Shown here: piece by piece, positions 11,362 to 18,903 of the stretch
Numbering within the stretch: position 1 is the first letter of the stretch
Layout of the letters: every line of letters starts with the position of its first letter
From: Pseudomonas cavernicola
GTDB taxonomy: Bacteria; Pseudomonadota; Gammaproteobacteria; Pseudomonadales; Pseudomonadaceae
Assembly: GCF_003596405.1 (NCBI RefSeq)
Contig: NZ_QYUR01000002.1
Span: 2,496,501-2,560,500, forward strand
Length of the DNA: 64,000 bases
Direction: 5' to 3'
The notes under the pieces: model-generated
What the model was told of the DNA's origin: nothing
The model's database searches: none
What the model saw: only the letters and a program-made list of their open reading frames with translations
Position numbers and translations under genes: made by a program

Positions 11362-11518
11362 GACCCTGTCCAATATCTACTGCGCTTGGCCATGCTGCGT
11401 TGCAAACCGGCTCGGACGAGCGCTTGCGGGTGAACGTCCGCAGGACGGTCCTGCGGGCCAGCCTTCAGCTGTTACTCCGCTTTGCTGCGTTTGATCTGGT
11501 CAAACGATTCTGGACACC
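11361..11518. repeat. Dispersed repeat related to the AGAACCTGTTCA family (degenerate copy)
   Basis: It begins AGACCCTGTCCAATATCTACTG and continues CGCTTGGCCATGCTGCGTTG, closely matching the reverse complement of the right end of 54905-55208 and the left end of 39893-40034. An imperfect complementary end, GATTCTGGACA, occurs near 11508-11518. Its first base is the last base of the porin stop codon. The rest of the gap to 11687 holds a small hairpin (GGTGGAAAA with TTTTCCACC, 11523-11552) and no gene. Confidence 0.6.
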
Positions 11519-11687
11519 CCATGGTGGAAAACCGCTTTGCGGATTTTCCACCCTGCGCAACTGCATATCGCCTACGGCGTGCTCAAATCGGGGCAACCTT
11601 TTGATGCTCGACGGGCTCTTGTTCACTGACTAGAGAAACGGTATCTGCGGGGCAATCTGAACCTTAGTGGGGAAAAGCCCTATCCAC

Positions 11688-12602
11688 TCAGGCCAGGCCA
11701 CGCCTCTCGAGGAAAGCCGCGAGATAGTCGATAAACGCCAGCACCTTGCGCGTGGCGCGGCGGTGGCTGGGGTAGACGGCGAGGATCAGTGGGCCGAAAG
11801 CGTCCGGATCGAAGTCGTACTCCGTCATCACCTGCAGCAACTGACCACTCTCTAGATAGGGCTTCACGCTCCACAACGGACAGCAATACAGACCAGCCCC
11901 CATCAGGGTATTGGCCAGTAGCAGGTCGTAATTATCGCTTTGCAGGCGAGCCCCTGGCTGGGGGACGCGCATGCGCACCCCAGCCAGGGACATCCACCAG
12001 TAGCTCTGGTCTAGTGCCGGATGGCGGTAGATCAGCCACTGATGGCGGTCGAAGTTTTCCGGGCTGACCGGTGTCGGATTGGCGGCCAGATACGCAGGGC
12101 TGGCGCAAAGCACTATGCGGTTTTGCCCCAGAGGTTTGGCGATCAGCCCTGGCAAGTCACTGCGACCCTCGCGCATTGCCAGGTCGTAACCACCCTCGAC
12201 CAGATCAACGAAGGCATCGCACAGATCCACCCGCAGCTTAATCTGCGGATGGGCGACGAGAAAGCCGGCACAGACCTCATCGAGAAAGGCCCGGCCGAAG
12301 GCCAGCGGTGCGGTCAACCTCAGGTTGCCATGCAAACCGTGCTGCAACTGGCCGATCTCCTCACCGGCATCATGCAGACGCTGCAGCACCTGGCGGGCGG
12401 TTTCCAGATAGAGCCGGCCGGCCTCGGTCAACGCCGTGCGTCGGGTGCTGCGCTCGAACAGCTGCGCGCCCAGTTCGGCCTCCAGATGGCTGACGGCCTT
12501 GGTCAAAGCCGAGGGCGTCTTGCCCAGCTGCTCGGCCGCACGGCTGAAGCTGCCGTGCTCGGCGGTGGCGACAAACATGCTCAGGGCGCCGAGCTTGTCC
12601 AT
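11688..12602 (-). CDS. LysR-family regulator (module copy 2)
   Basis: A 304-residue LysR protein starting MDKLGALSMFVATAEHGS; an in-frame ATG seven codons upstream is possible, but this start matches the paralogue exactly. Helix-turn-helix SFSRAAEQLGKTPSALTKAV is followed by HLEAELGAQLFERSTRR, then an effector domain (GNLRLTAPLAFGRAFLDEV). It is divergent from the second amidohydrolase gene and has the same length as the LysR at 7727-8641. The DNA-binding part differs from that paralogue by only a few residues, whereas the effector domain has drifted more. This fits two regulators with similar operators but different inducers. A piece of a third such gene survives at 17081-17128. Confidence 0.93.
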   Translation of the reverse strand: MDKLGALSMFVATAEHGSFSRAAEQLGKTPSALTKAVSHLEAELGAQLFERSTRRTALTEAGRLYLETARQVLQRLHDAGEEIGQLQHGLHGNLRLTAPLAFGRAFLDEVCAGFLVAHPQIKLRVDLCDAFVDLVEGGYDLAMREGRSDLPGLIAKPLGQNRIVLCASPAYLAANPTPVSPENFDRHQWLIYRHPALDQSYWWMSLAGVRMRVPQPGARLQSDNYDLLLANTLMGAGLYCCPLWSVKPYLESGQLLQVMTEYDFDPDAFGPLILAVYPSHRRATRKVLAFIDYLAAFLERRGLA

Positions 12603-12724
12603 GTTGCTTTTCCTATTTGGCAAAAGGGTTTTGCGCTGCAGCGGTGTTCTGCCGGCCTGCGCCAGGCGCTAGTCTGGCGGCCAGCTCAATAAAAACAACT
12701 CAATAAAAACATGAGGCTGCCCCG
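12603..12724. promoter_or_regulatory. Divergent LysR/amidohydrolase control region (copy 2)
   Basis: The spacer shares GCGCTAGTCTGGCGGC and the TTTTGCGC block with copy 1. It differs by a 14-bp tandem repeat, CTCAATAAAAACAA then CTCAATAAAAACAT (12685-12712), just before the ribosome-binding site GAGG of the ATG at 12725. The repeat lengthens and A-enriches the leader relative to copy 1. Confidence 0.5.
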
Positions 12725-14467
12725 ATGCAACGATTTATTCCAAGCTTGTTGGCCACTGCGATGGCTTTTTCCTCGATGGAAGCAATGGCCGCCGCCGATC
12801 TACTGCTGTTCAACGGCAAGGTGTTCACCGCCGAACCTGGCCAGCCACTGGCCCAGGCGGTGGCGGTGGAGAACGGCAAGATCCTTAAGGTCGGTAGCGA
12901 TGCCGAGGTCAAGGCCCTGGCCGATGCCGATACGCAACGGATCGATCTCGCCGGCAAGGTCCTGATGCCCGGCATGATCGACACCCACAGCCATCCGGTG
13001 ATTGCCGCCTACGACAGCATGGGCTCCAACCTGTATGACACAGTAAAACCGCTACCCGACCTTGAGCAATGGATCATCGCCGAGGATCAGGCCGGTCACG
13101 CGCGCCTGGCTGACGTGGTCAGCATTGCCGGAGTTAGCTCGGCCTATTGGGAACAAAGCCGTGAACTCGGCAAGATCTTCAATCAGGGCCGCTGGGCCGA
13201 CCAACCTGTGGTGCTGAACGGCATCGACGGCCATACCGGCTGGGCCAATAACGCCATGCTCAAGCGCCTGAAGATCGACGCGGCGCTGGTAAAAAGCCTG
13301 CCGGAGAAAGAACGCAACTATATCGGCCACGCAGCCGACTTCACGCCCACTGGTTATTTATCTGAAAACGGCTGGGATCGGGTCCGCAGCCAGCTGCCCG
13401 GCCCCACTGAATCAGTCATGCTGAACGCCGCCCGCAAGGCCGTGAAAGTCAACAACCAATACGGCGTCACCGCCTGGATGGACGCGGCGGCTAATGCCGG
13501 CAGCGGCGATTCGCTGTTCGAGTTGCGCCCGACCGAGCAGAGCTTCGGTGTACTGCCGCTCTACCGCAAACTCGCGGAAGACGGCGAACTCAGCGCCCAC
13601 GTCGCCGCCCTGCTGATCACTCATCCGCAAAGCAAACCGGCTGATCTGCAAGTGCTGGCCAAGGTCATGCAGCAGTTCGAAGGCGTGCCAAACCTGACGT
13701 TCCCTGGCATCAAGATTTTTGCCGACGGCATTCTGGAATTTCCAGGGCAGACCGCCGCGGTTATTGACCCATTCAAAAACAGCCTCAAACAAGGAGAGCT
13801 GCTGATCGACCCGGCGCACTTTGGTGAGCTGGTGGTGGCGGCCGAAAAGCGCGACTGGATCGTGCACATGCATGCGGTCGGCGACCGCGCGGTGCGTGAG
13901 TCTTTGAATGGCTTTGAATATGCCCGCAAGCTCAACCCAACCCCGGTACCGCACAGCATCAGCCACCTGCAACTGGTCAACCCCAAGGAGTTTCCGCGCT
14001 TCAAACAGCTCGGCGTGATTGCGTCCATGCAGCTGCTCTGGGCCACCGCCGAGACCTACACGGAGGAGTTGGTCAAACCCTATATCAGCGCCTTCGCCTA
14101 CCAGTACCAGTATCCGGCCCGCTCGCTGCACAAGGCCGGCGCGACCATTGCCGGCGCCAGCGATTGGCCGGTGTCCAGCCCCAATCCGTGGAATGCCATC
14201 GCCCAGGCCAGCACCCGCAAAGGCCCGCTCGGCGTACTCAACAGTGCCGAGAGTATTGACCGCGAAAGCATGTTCTACGCCTACACCATCAACGCGGCCA
14301 AAGCCCTGCGCCTGGAGCAGCAGATCGGCTCCCTGGCACCTGGCAAACAGGCAGACCTGATCGTTCTCGACCGCGATGTATTCAAGGTCAGCGACAAAGA
14401 ACTGTCCGACACCCAGGTCCTGCAAACCTTTTTCGCCGGCAAACAGGTCTACGCCCCCGCGTCCTGA
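12725..14467 (+). CDS. Secreted amidohydrolase, YtcJ-like (Amidohydrolase family 3), copy 2
   Basis: A 580-residue paralogue of the gene at 8750, with the same signal peptide ending (AMAAAD) and the same landmarks: FNGKVFTAEPGQPLAQAV, GMIDTHSHPVIAAYDS (HxH), HMHAVGDRAVRESLNG, GASDWPVSSPNPW and GSLAPGKQADLIVLDRD. Base identity with copy 1 is extremely high in some blocks (12816-12897 differs at only about three positions from 8841-8922). The segment after the HxH (residues about 88-130) is almost unrelated. Metal ligands are kept in both, so both are probably active, and the divergent loop probably shapes the substrate pocket. Substrate unknown. Confidence 0.92.
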   Translation: MQRFIPSLLATAMAFSSMEAMAAADLLLFNGKVFTAEPGQPLAQAVAVENGKILKVGSDAEVKALADADTQRIDLAGKVLMPGMIDTHSHPVIAAYDSMGSNLYDTVKPLPDLEQWIIAEDQAGHARLADVVSIAGVSSAYWEQSRELGKIFNQGRWADQPVVLNGIDGHTGWANNAMLKRLKIDAALVKSLPEKERNYIGHAADFTPTGYLSENGWDRVRSQLPGPTESVMLNAARKAVKVNNQYGVTAWMDAAANAGSGDSLFELRPTEQSFGVLPLYRKLAEDGELSAHVAALLITHPQSKPADLQVLAKVMQQFEGVPNLTFPGIKIFADGILEFPGQTAAVIDPFKNSLKQGELLIDPAHFGELVVAAEKRDWIVHMHAVGDRAVRESLNGFEYARKLNPTPVPHSISHLQLVNPKEFPRFKQLGVIASMQLLWATAETYTEELVKPYISAFAYQYQYPARSLHKAGATIAGASDWPVSSPNPWNAIAQASTRKGPLGVLNSAESIDRESMFYAYTINAAKALRLEQQIGSLAPGKQADLIVLDRDVFKVSDKELSDTQVLQTFFAGKQVYAPAS

Positions 14468-14576
14468 TAACCACTCCACCCGCTCCGCCTGAACGGCCCG
14501 GCTCCTCGCTCTGCGAGGGGCTCGGCACAGCCTTGTCCGAATCTGCCCACATACTCATAACAACAGGGAAATTTGC

Positions 14577-15353
14577 ATGAATGCGCTACCCGCCCTAGCC
14601 CTTGCCAGCCTTGCACTGGCGCCACTGTGCAGCACCCAGGCGATTGAACTAAGTGATCAGTTCACCCTCAGCATCACCCCCACGATCATCAGCGATTACC
14701 GTGCCAGCGGCCTTTCGCAAACCCAAGGCGACCCGGCCGGGCAATTGAATATCGTGCTCAGCCATATCAGCGGCCTGTATGCCGGCGTGTGGACGTCCAA
14801 CGTCGACTTTGGCTATGAGTCCAAGACCCGCCAGGAAATCGAGTACTACGCCGGTTACTACTGGCAAATGACTGACGACATCAGCCTCGACACCTTCTAC
14901 ACCCAGTATGAATTCCCGCGCGAAAGCCAGTTCAACCAGAGCGACATCCAGGCCACCCTGGATATCTACGGCGTGCTGCTCGGCGGCAAATACGTCAGCA
15001 ACATAAAAGGCCCGGACTACGAGGATGAAGATGGCAATTGGCACACAGGCGCCCAGGACGAGGACCTGGCCTCGGCCTTTATTGGCTACCGCACCCAGCT
15101 GCCGGCCGAAATCGGCTTCGAAGCCCGCTACGAATACGTCGACTACAAGGACGACGTATTTTTCAGCGACGACGGCAGCAGCCGCCCCGACTATCGCAAC
15201 TGGGAAATCAAACTGAGCCGTGACCTGATCGGCGTGACCTGGGGCCTGAGCTATATCGACACCGACCTGTCGAAAACCGAGTGCCAGAGCTTTACGGGCT
15301 TCGACGACCTGTGCGGCGCGACGCTGGTGGCCAGCGCCAGCAAGACCTTCTAA
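14577..15353 (+). CDS. TorF-family outer-membrane porin (copy 2)
   Basis: A 258-residue TorF/Gcw_chp protein with a signal peptide (LALASLALAPLCSTQA). Shared family motifs are IISDYRASGLSQTQGDPAG, GLYAGVWTSNVDFGY, IEYYAGYYWQMTDD, DLIGVTWGLSYIDTDLS and a terminal ATLVASASKTF. It carries an insertion of acidic residues absent from copy 1 (GPDYEDEDGNWHTGAQDEDL, around residues 144-163), probably in an extracellular or pore loop. AGGGA precedes the ATG. It lies 109 bp after amidohydrolase copy 2 and repeats the arrangement of copy 1. Confidence 0.9.
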   Translation: MNALPALALASLALAPLCSTQAIELSDQFTLSITPTIISDYRASGLSQTQGDPAGQLNIVLSHISGLYAGVWTSNVDFGYESKTRQEIEYYAGYYWQMTDDISLDTFYTQYEFPRESQFNQSDIQATLDIYGVLLGGKYVSNIKGPDYEDEDGNWHTGAQDEDLASAFIGYRTQLPAEIGFEARYEYVDYKDDVFFSDDGSSRPDYRNWEIKLSRDLIGVTWGLSYIDTDLSKTECQSFTGFDDLCGATLVASASKTF

Positions 15354-15407
15354 CCGGCCGCTGCAAAACCACTGCGAGCTTCGTGCGCTAGGCGGCGTTG
15401 CAATCCG

Positions 15408-15512
15408 CCTCCCGAGCTGTCTGGCAATGCTGGCTTGGCTCTGATTGCAAGCTAAGCCAGCCACCATTTGGTAACGCTGGCCCTCAGTCAGCTGCCGGTA
15501 CGACGTAGTCAT
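15408..15512 (-). mobile_element. IS30-family transposase N-terminal remnant
   Basis: On the minus strand an ATG at 15510-15512 opens MTTSYRQLTEGQRYQM followed by VAGLACNQSQASIARQLGR, the N-terminal helix-turn-helix of IS30-type transposases. Homology stops after about 35 residues, and no catalytic DDE domain follows. It lies in the 254-bp gap between TorF copy 2 and the NCS1 permease gene. A shorter piece of the same kind of gene occurs at 32812-32859. Confidence 0.75.
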
Positions 15513-15607
15513 CAGCAGCAGGCGCGCAAGGCCGGCTGGAGTAGCAGTTTTCAATCCCACCCAACAAAAACAAGAGCATCAGTCTGTTCCTCAAGGAGAA
15601 CTCAGTA

Positions 15608-17020
15608 ATGACCAAGGTCAGCGATAGTCCGCAGCGAAGGCCCCTGATCGAGACACGTTCGATCGATTACATTCCCGAGGCTGAGCGCCATGGCAGCCTC
15701 TACAGTCAGTTCACCCTTTGGCTCGGCGCCAACTTGCAGATCACTGCGATAGTCACCGGTGCTCTGGCCGTGGTGCTGGGCGGCGATGTGCTCTGGTCAC
15801 TCATTGGGTTGCTGATCGGCCAACTGTTCGGCGGCGCGGTGGTTGCCCTGCATGCCGCGCAGGGGCCTAAGCTCGGGCTGCCGCAGATGATCTCCAGCCG
15901 CGTGCAGTTCGGGGTCTACGGTGCAGCCATCCCGATTGTGCTGGTGTGCCTGATGTATCTCGGCTTCAGCGCCACCGGCGCGGTATTGTCGGGACAGGCC
16001 ATCGCCCAGTTGATCGAGGTCAGCGACAGCGCCGGCATCCTGATTTTCGCCTCCTGCATCGCGTTCCTGACCATGTTCGGTTATCGGGTCATCCACCTGG
16101 TCGGCAAGGTCACCAGTGTGCTCGGCATCATTGCCTTCGTGTACTTGTTCACCCGGCTGATGACACTCAACGATATCGGCCTCTTGCTGGACAATCGCCA
16201 CTTCGGCTGGAGCTCCTTCCTGCTGGCGGTGTCCCTCTCCGCGTCCTGGCAGATCGCCTTCGGCCCCTATGTGGCCGACTATTCGCGCTACCTGCCGAGC
16301 AAGACCTCGTCCTGGAAGACCTTCACCGCCGTCGGCCTCGGCACCGTGCTAGGCGCCCAGGCCTCGATGGTGCTGGGGGTGTTCGCGGCGGCGTTGGCGG
16401 GCGCGAATTTCCGCGGCCACGAGGTGGCCACCATAGTCGGGCTGGGCAGCACCGGAGTGATGGCCGCTCTGCTGTATTTGAGCGTGGTGCTCGGCAAGGT
16501 CACGGTCTCCACTCTTAATGCCTATGGCAGCTTCATGTGCGTCGCCACCGTGATCAGCGGTTTCCGCGGTCGCCTGGAGATTTCACCCGTGCAGCGCATG
16601 CTGTTCATTCTGCTGATTGTCGGGGCTTCCACCACCATCGCTCTGCTCGGTCAGCACTCGTTTCTGAGTGCGTTCAAGTTCTTCATCCTGTTTCTGCTGA
16701 CCTTCTTCACGCCCTGGAGCGCGATCAACCTGGTGGACTATTACTTCGTCAACAAGGAGCGTTATGACGTGCAGGCGCTGTCCAACCCCGATGGCCGCTA
16801 CGGTCGCTGGAATGTGCTAGGGATCAGCGTCTATGTCACCGGTGTATTGATCCAGCTGCCCTTCGTCGACACCCACTTCTACACCGGGCCGATGGTCGCG
16901 CAACTCGGCGGCATCGATATTTCCTGGATCGTCGGCCTGCTGGTGCCGGGCATCCACTATTACCTGGTGGCCAAGACATCAGCCCTTGCCGTGCCGCCTG
17001 AACGTACCCAAGAGGCCTGA
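15608..17020 (+). CDS. NCS1-family nucleobase:cation symporter (cytosine-permease-like)
   Basis: A 470-residue integral membrane protein with about twelve helices and NCS1 features: SIDYIPEAERHGS before helix 1, FTLWLGANLQITAIVTGAL, GLPQMISSRVQFGVYGAAIP and FGPYVADYSRYLP. The C-terminal helices run through FFTPWSAINLVDYYFVNKER. NCS1 proteins import purines, pyrimidines, hydantoins, allantoin or related rings. AAGGAG stands before the ATG. Coming after the second amidohydrolase/TorF pair, it would complete a route from outer-membrane porin to periplasmic hydrolysis to inner-membrane import. The substrate class is inferred from family and context only. Confidence 0.9.
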   Translation: MTKVSDSPQRRPLIETRSIDYIPEAERHGSLYSQFTLWLGANLQITAIVTGALAVVLGGDVLWSLIGLLIGQLFGGAVVALHAAQGPKLGLPQMISSRVQFGVYGAAIPIVLVCLMYLGFSATGAVLSGQAIAQLIEVSDSAGILIFASCIAFLTMFGYRVIHLVGKVTSVLGIIAFVYLFTRLMTLNDIGLLLDNRHFGWSSFLLAVSLSASWQIAFGPYVADYSRYLPSKTSSWKTFTAVGLGTVLGAQASMVLGVFAAALAGANFRGHEVATIVGLGSTGVMAALLYLSVVLGKVTVSTLNAYGSFMCVATVISGFRGRLEISPVQRMLFILLIVGASTTIALLGQHSFLSAFKFFILFLLTFFTPWSAINLVDYYFVNKERYDVQALSNPDGRYGRWNVLGISVYVTGVLIQLPFVDTHFYTGPMVAQLGGIDISWIVGLLVPGIHYYLVAKTSALAVPPERTQEA

Positions 17021-17080
17021 ATGAAACTCCGCCGGCATGACTGTCACGCCGCGACCATGGCCGGCGGGCGTTGCTGGACC

Positions 17081-17128
17081 ATCGAGGAAGCCCGCGAGAT
17101 AGTCGATAAACGCCAGCACCTTGCGCGT
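17081..17128 (-). pseudogene. C-terminal tail of a third LysR copy
   Basis: The minus strand reads TRKVLAFIDYLAGFLD, the C-terminus of the LysR at 11688 (TRKVLAFIDYLAAFLE). A run of 35 bases, 17094-17128, is identical to 11719-11753, and weaker similarity (TGGCTGGGGT) continues to about 17140. Nothing upstream resembles the rest of a LysR gene. The scrap sits right after the NCS1 gene, so it marks an edge of an ancestral duplication or deletion. Confidence 0.75.
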
Positions 17129-17259
17129 CGATGGCTGGGGTGAAGCCGGATGAGGGGGTAAGCACAGGAGTGGCCGCCTCCCTCACTCCTGACCCTATCC
17201 CAACGGGAGAGGGTGTTTCTCGTACAGCTCCAATACTCGCGGAGTGCTCGCCCCACGCT

Positions 17260-17556
17260 TTACCAACTCACCCATACCCCCAAGGTTCCTTCCACCGCTT
17301 CCTGATCGAGGCTATCGATGTTGGCGCTGTAGTCGGCGGCCAGGTACAGGCTGACGTTGGTGGCGAGTTTGGCCACCAGGCCACCGCCAATATCCATGGT
17401 GCTGCTGTCGTGGTTGGTCTTGAGCGAGTCGACGCCATCGAAGGTCACCGTGTCGCGCCCACCGAAGCTGTGCCAGAGGTTGGCGCGCAAGTAAGGCTCC
17501 AGGGGCACATCTCCGGCCAGGTAAGCGCCCTTCAGTCGATCCCCCCACCGGCTCAT
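17260..17556 (-). pseudogene. Autotransporter beta-barrel C-terminal fragment
   Basis: The minus-strand frame of 98 residues reads like the last strands of an autotransporter barrel: LEPYLRANLWHSFGGRDTV, then TMDIGGGLVAKLATNVSLYL, ending EGTLGVWVSW. The terminal aromatic residue and alternating pattern are typical of outer-membrane barrels. Passenger domain, linker and most of the barrel are absent, and no signal peptide exists, so the piece cannot function alone. The flanks, 17129-17259 and 17557-17787, show no gene. Together with the LysR tail this marks 17.0-17.8 kb as a site of past rearrangement. Confidence 0.75.
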
Positions 17557-17787
17557 TTAGACCCAATATAGGACGGTCGCGGGGGACAAAAATCGGCCAG
17601 GAGCAGGCAGTCTAGTGTGACTACAAAGCTAGGGGCGATTCAGCAGGTAAGCGTTTCAGATCCTGCTTAAAACCAGTACCCATCTAGGTCAAGGTGAGAG
17701 CAAACAGATAAAGCGTCAACCGACCTCTTTGATGTGCCGGCCCAACGCGGTGATGTAGTTGCAGGCTGTCAGCCCTGTTGACCGCTT

Positions 17788-18708
17788 TTATGGCACTGCT
17801 GGTGGATCGGTTGGCAGGTTGTTATCGCCCGTTTGCTGGGCGAACCATTGCATGATCTGCGAACGCGCCGGGTGCAATGCGGCTGATGGTTGCAGGTACA
17901 TCGAATAGACCCCCTTGGTCTTCAAAGGAGAACCGAACGGGACGACCAGTACTCCGCGATCAATAGACTCCTGAGCCAGTGTCATGTCGGTCATGGCCAC
18001 CCCCAACCCTCGTGCCGCGGCGTCGAGCGCCAGCTCGTCGAGGTTGAACGGTATCTGCCTATAGTCCTCCAGTAGCAAGCCTCCATTGGCTGCCAGCCAA
18101 AGTTTCCAGTCGTGCTTGTCCGTCGAACGATGGATCAGGGGAAAGTGTGCAAGGTCCTCCACCGATTCAAGTGGTTGGGTCCCGCTGACCAGACCGGGGG
18201 CGCATAACGGAATCAGCGCTTCCTCGAACAGGTTCAGGCAGGTGGGATCGCTTGATGGCTCAGGTAGATAAAGGATGTAAGCGTCGCTGTCGCTGGACGG
18301 TTCGACGACTTCGGTCGCAACAGTCTCGATCGACAAGGATATGTCCGGGTAACGCCTATAGAAATCTGTCAGCTTCGGCAGCAACCAGCGGACCGCCAGC
18401 GACACATGCATGCGTATGCGAAAGGGGCGATCCTGCGGAGAAATCCGGCTCTCCAGTACTTTCAATTGCTCCAGAATTTTCTGCGCAGTGCTCAGGACCT
18501 GCTCGCCTTCCACAGTCAGACGGACGCTGCGGCTGTTCCTCACGAACATGGGGACGCCGAAGTGACTCTCCAGTTGTTGAATCTTTCGGCTCACTGCGCT
18601 CTGGGTCAAACAGAGCTCTTCTGCCGCTTGGGTGAAGCTGTCCGAAGCGGCAACTGCCACCAGCGCCTGCAAGGCCTGGAGAGAGGGCACGCGGTGAAGT
18701 TTATCCAT
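17788..18708 (-). CDS. LysR-family regulator (GcvA-like), divergent from the FAD oxidase
   Basis: A 306-residue LysR protein: helix-turn-helix DSFTQAAEELCLTQSAVSRK, then IQQLESHFGVPMFVRNSRSV, and an effector domain with the GcvA-type pattern RMHVSLAVRWLLPKL and ARGLGVAMTDMTLA. It is divergent from the oxidoreductase at 18904 with 195 bp between them and is the likely local regulator of that gene and the PotF-like gene after it. It is not closely related to the two module LysR proteins at 7.7 and 11.7 kb. A weak, AT-richer divergent promoter region separates the genes; I could not assign boxes with confidence. Confidence 0.9.
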   Translation of the reverse strand: MDKLHRVPSLQALQALVAVAASDSFTQAAEELCLTQSAVSRKIQQLESHFGVPMFVRNSRSVRLTVEGEQVLSTAQKILEQLKVLESRISPQDRPFRIRMHVSLAVRWLLPKLTDFYRRYPDISLSIETVATEVVEPSSDSDAYILYLPEPSSDPTCLNLFEEALIPLCAPGLVSGTQPLESVEDLAHFPLIHRSTDKHDWKLWLAANGGLLLEDYRQIPFNLDELALDAAARGLGVAMTDMTLAQESIDRGVLVVPFGSPLKTKGVYSMYLQPSAALHPARSQIMQWFAQQTGDNNLPTDPPAVP

Positions 18709-18903
18709 GCGTTTTGAGAATGGCTCAATGAGTTTATAGCGTTGGTTATATCACCCACGGCCTCGTAGATTCTAGCCATAGAGTCCGTCGCCAAAAAGGT
18801 TATGCATGCTTACACCGCATGTTGTCATCTTTCGGTCCGGCGCGGCGCGCAAGAGACGACAGGTTCTTGGCTAGTCCAGGGCGACAGTATGTGAGGCGAT
18901 GCT

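Noticed and set aside
14649..15560. A 303-codon minus-strand frame opposite TorF copy 2
   Set aside because: Only its first 35 or so codons after the ATG at 15512 resemble IS30 transposase; the rest is the shadow of the porin gene. I kept the short remnant only.
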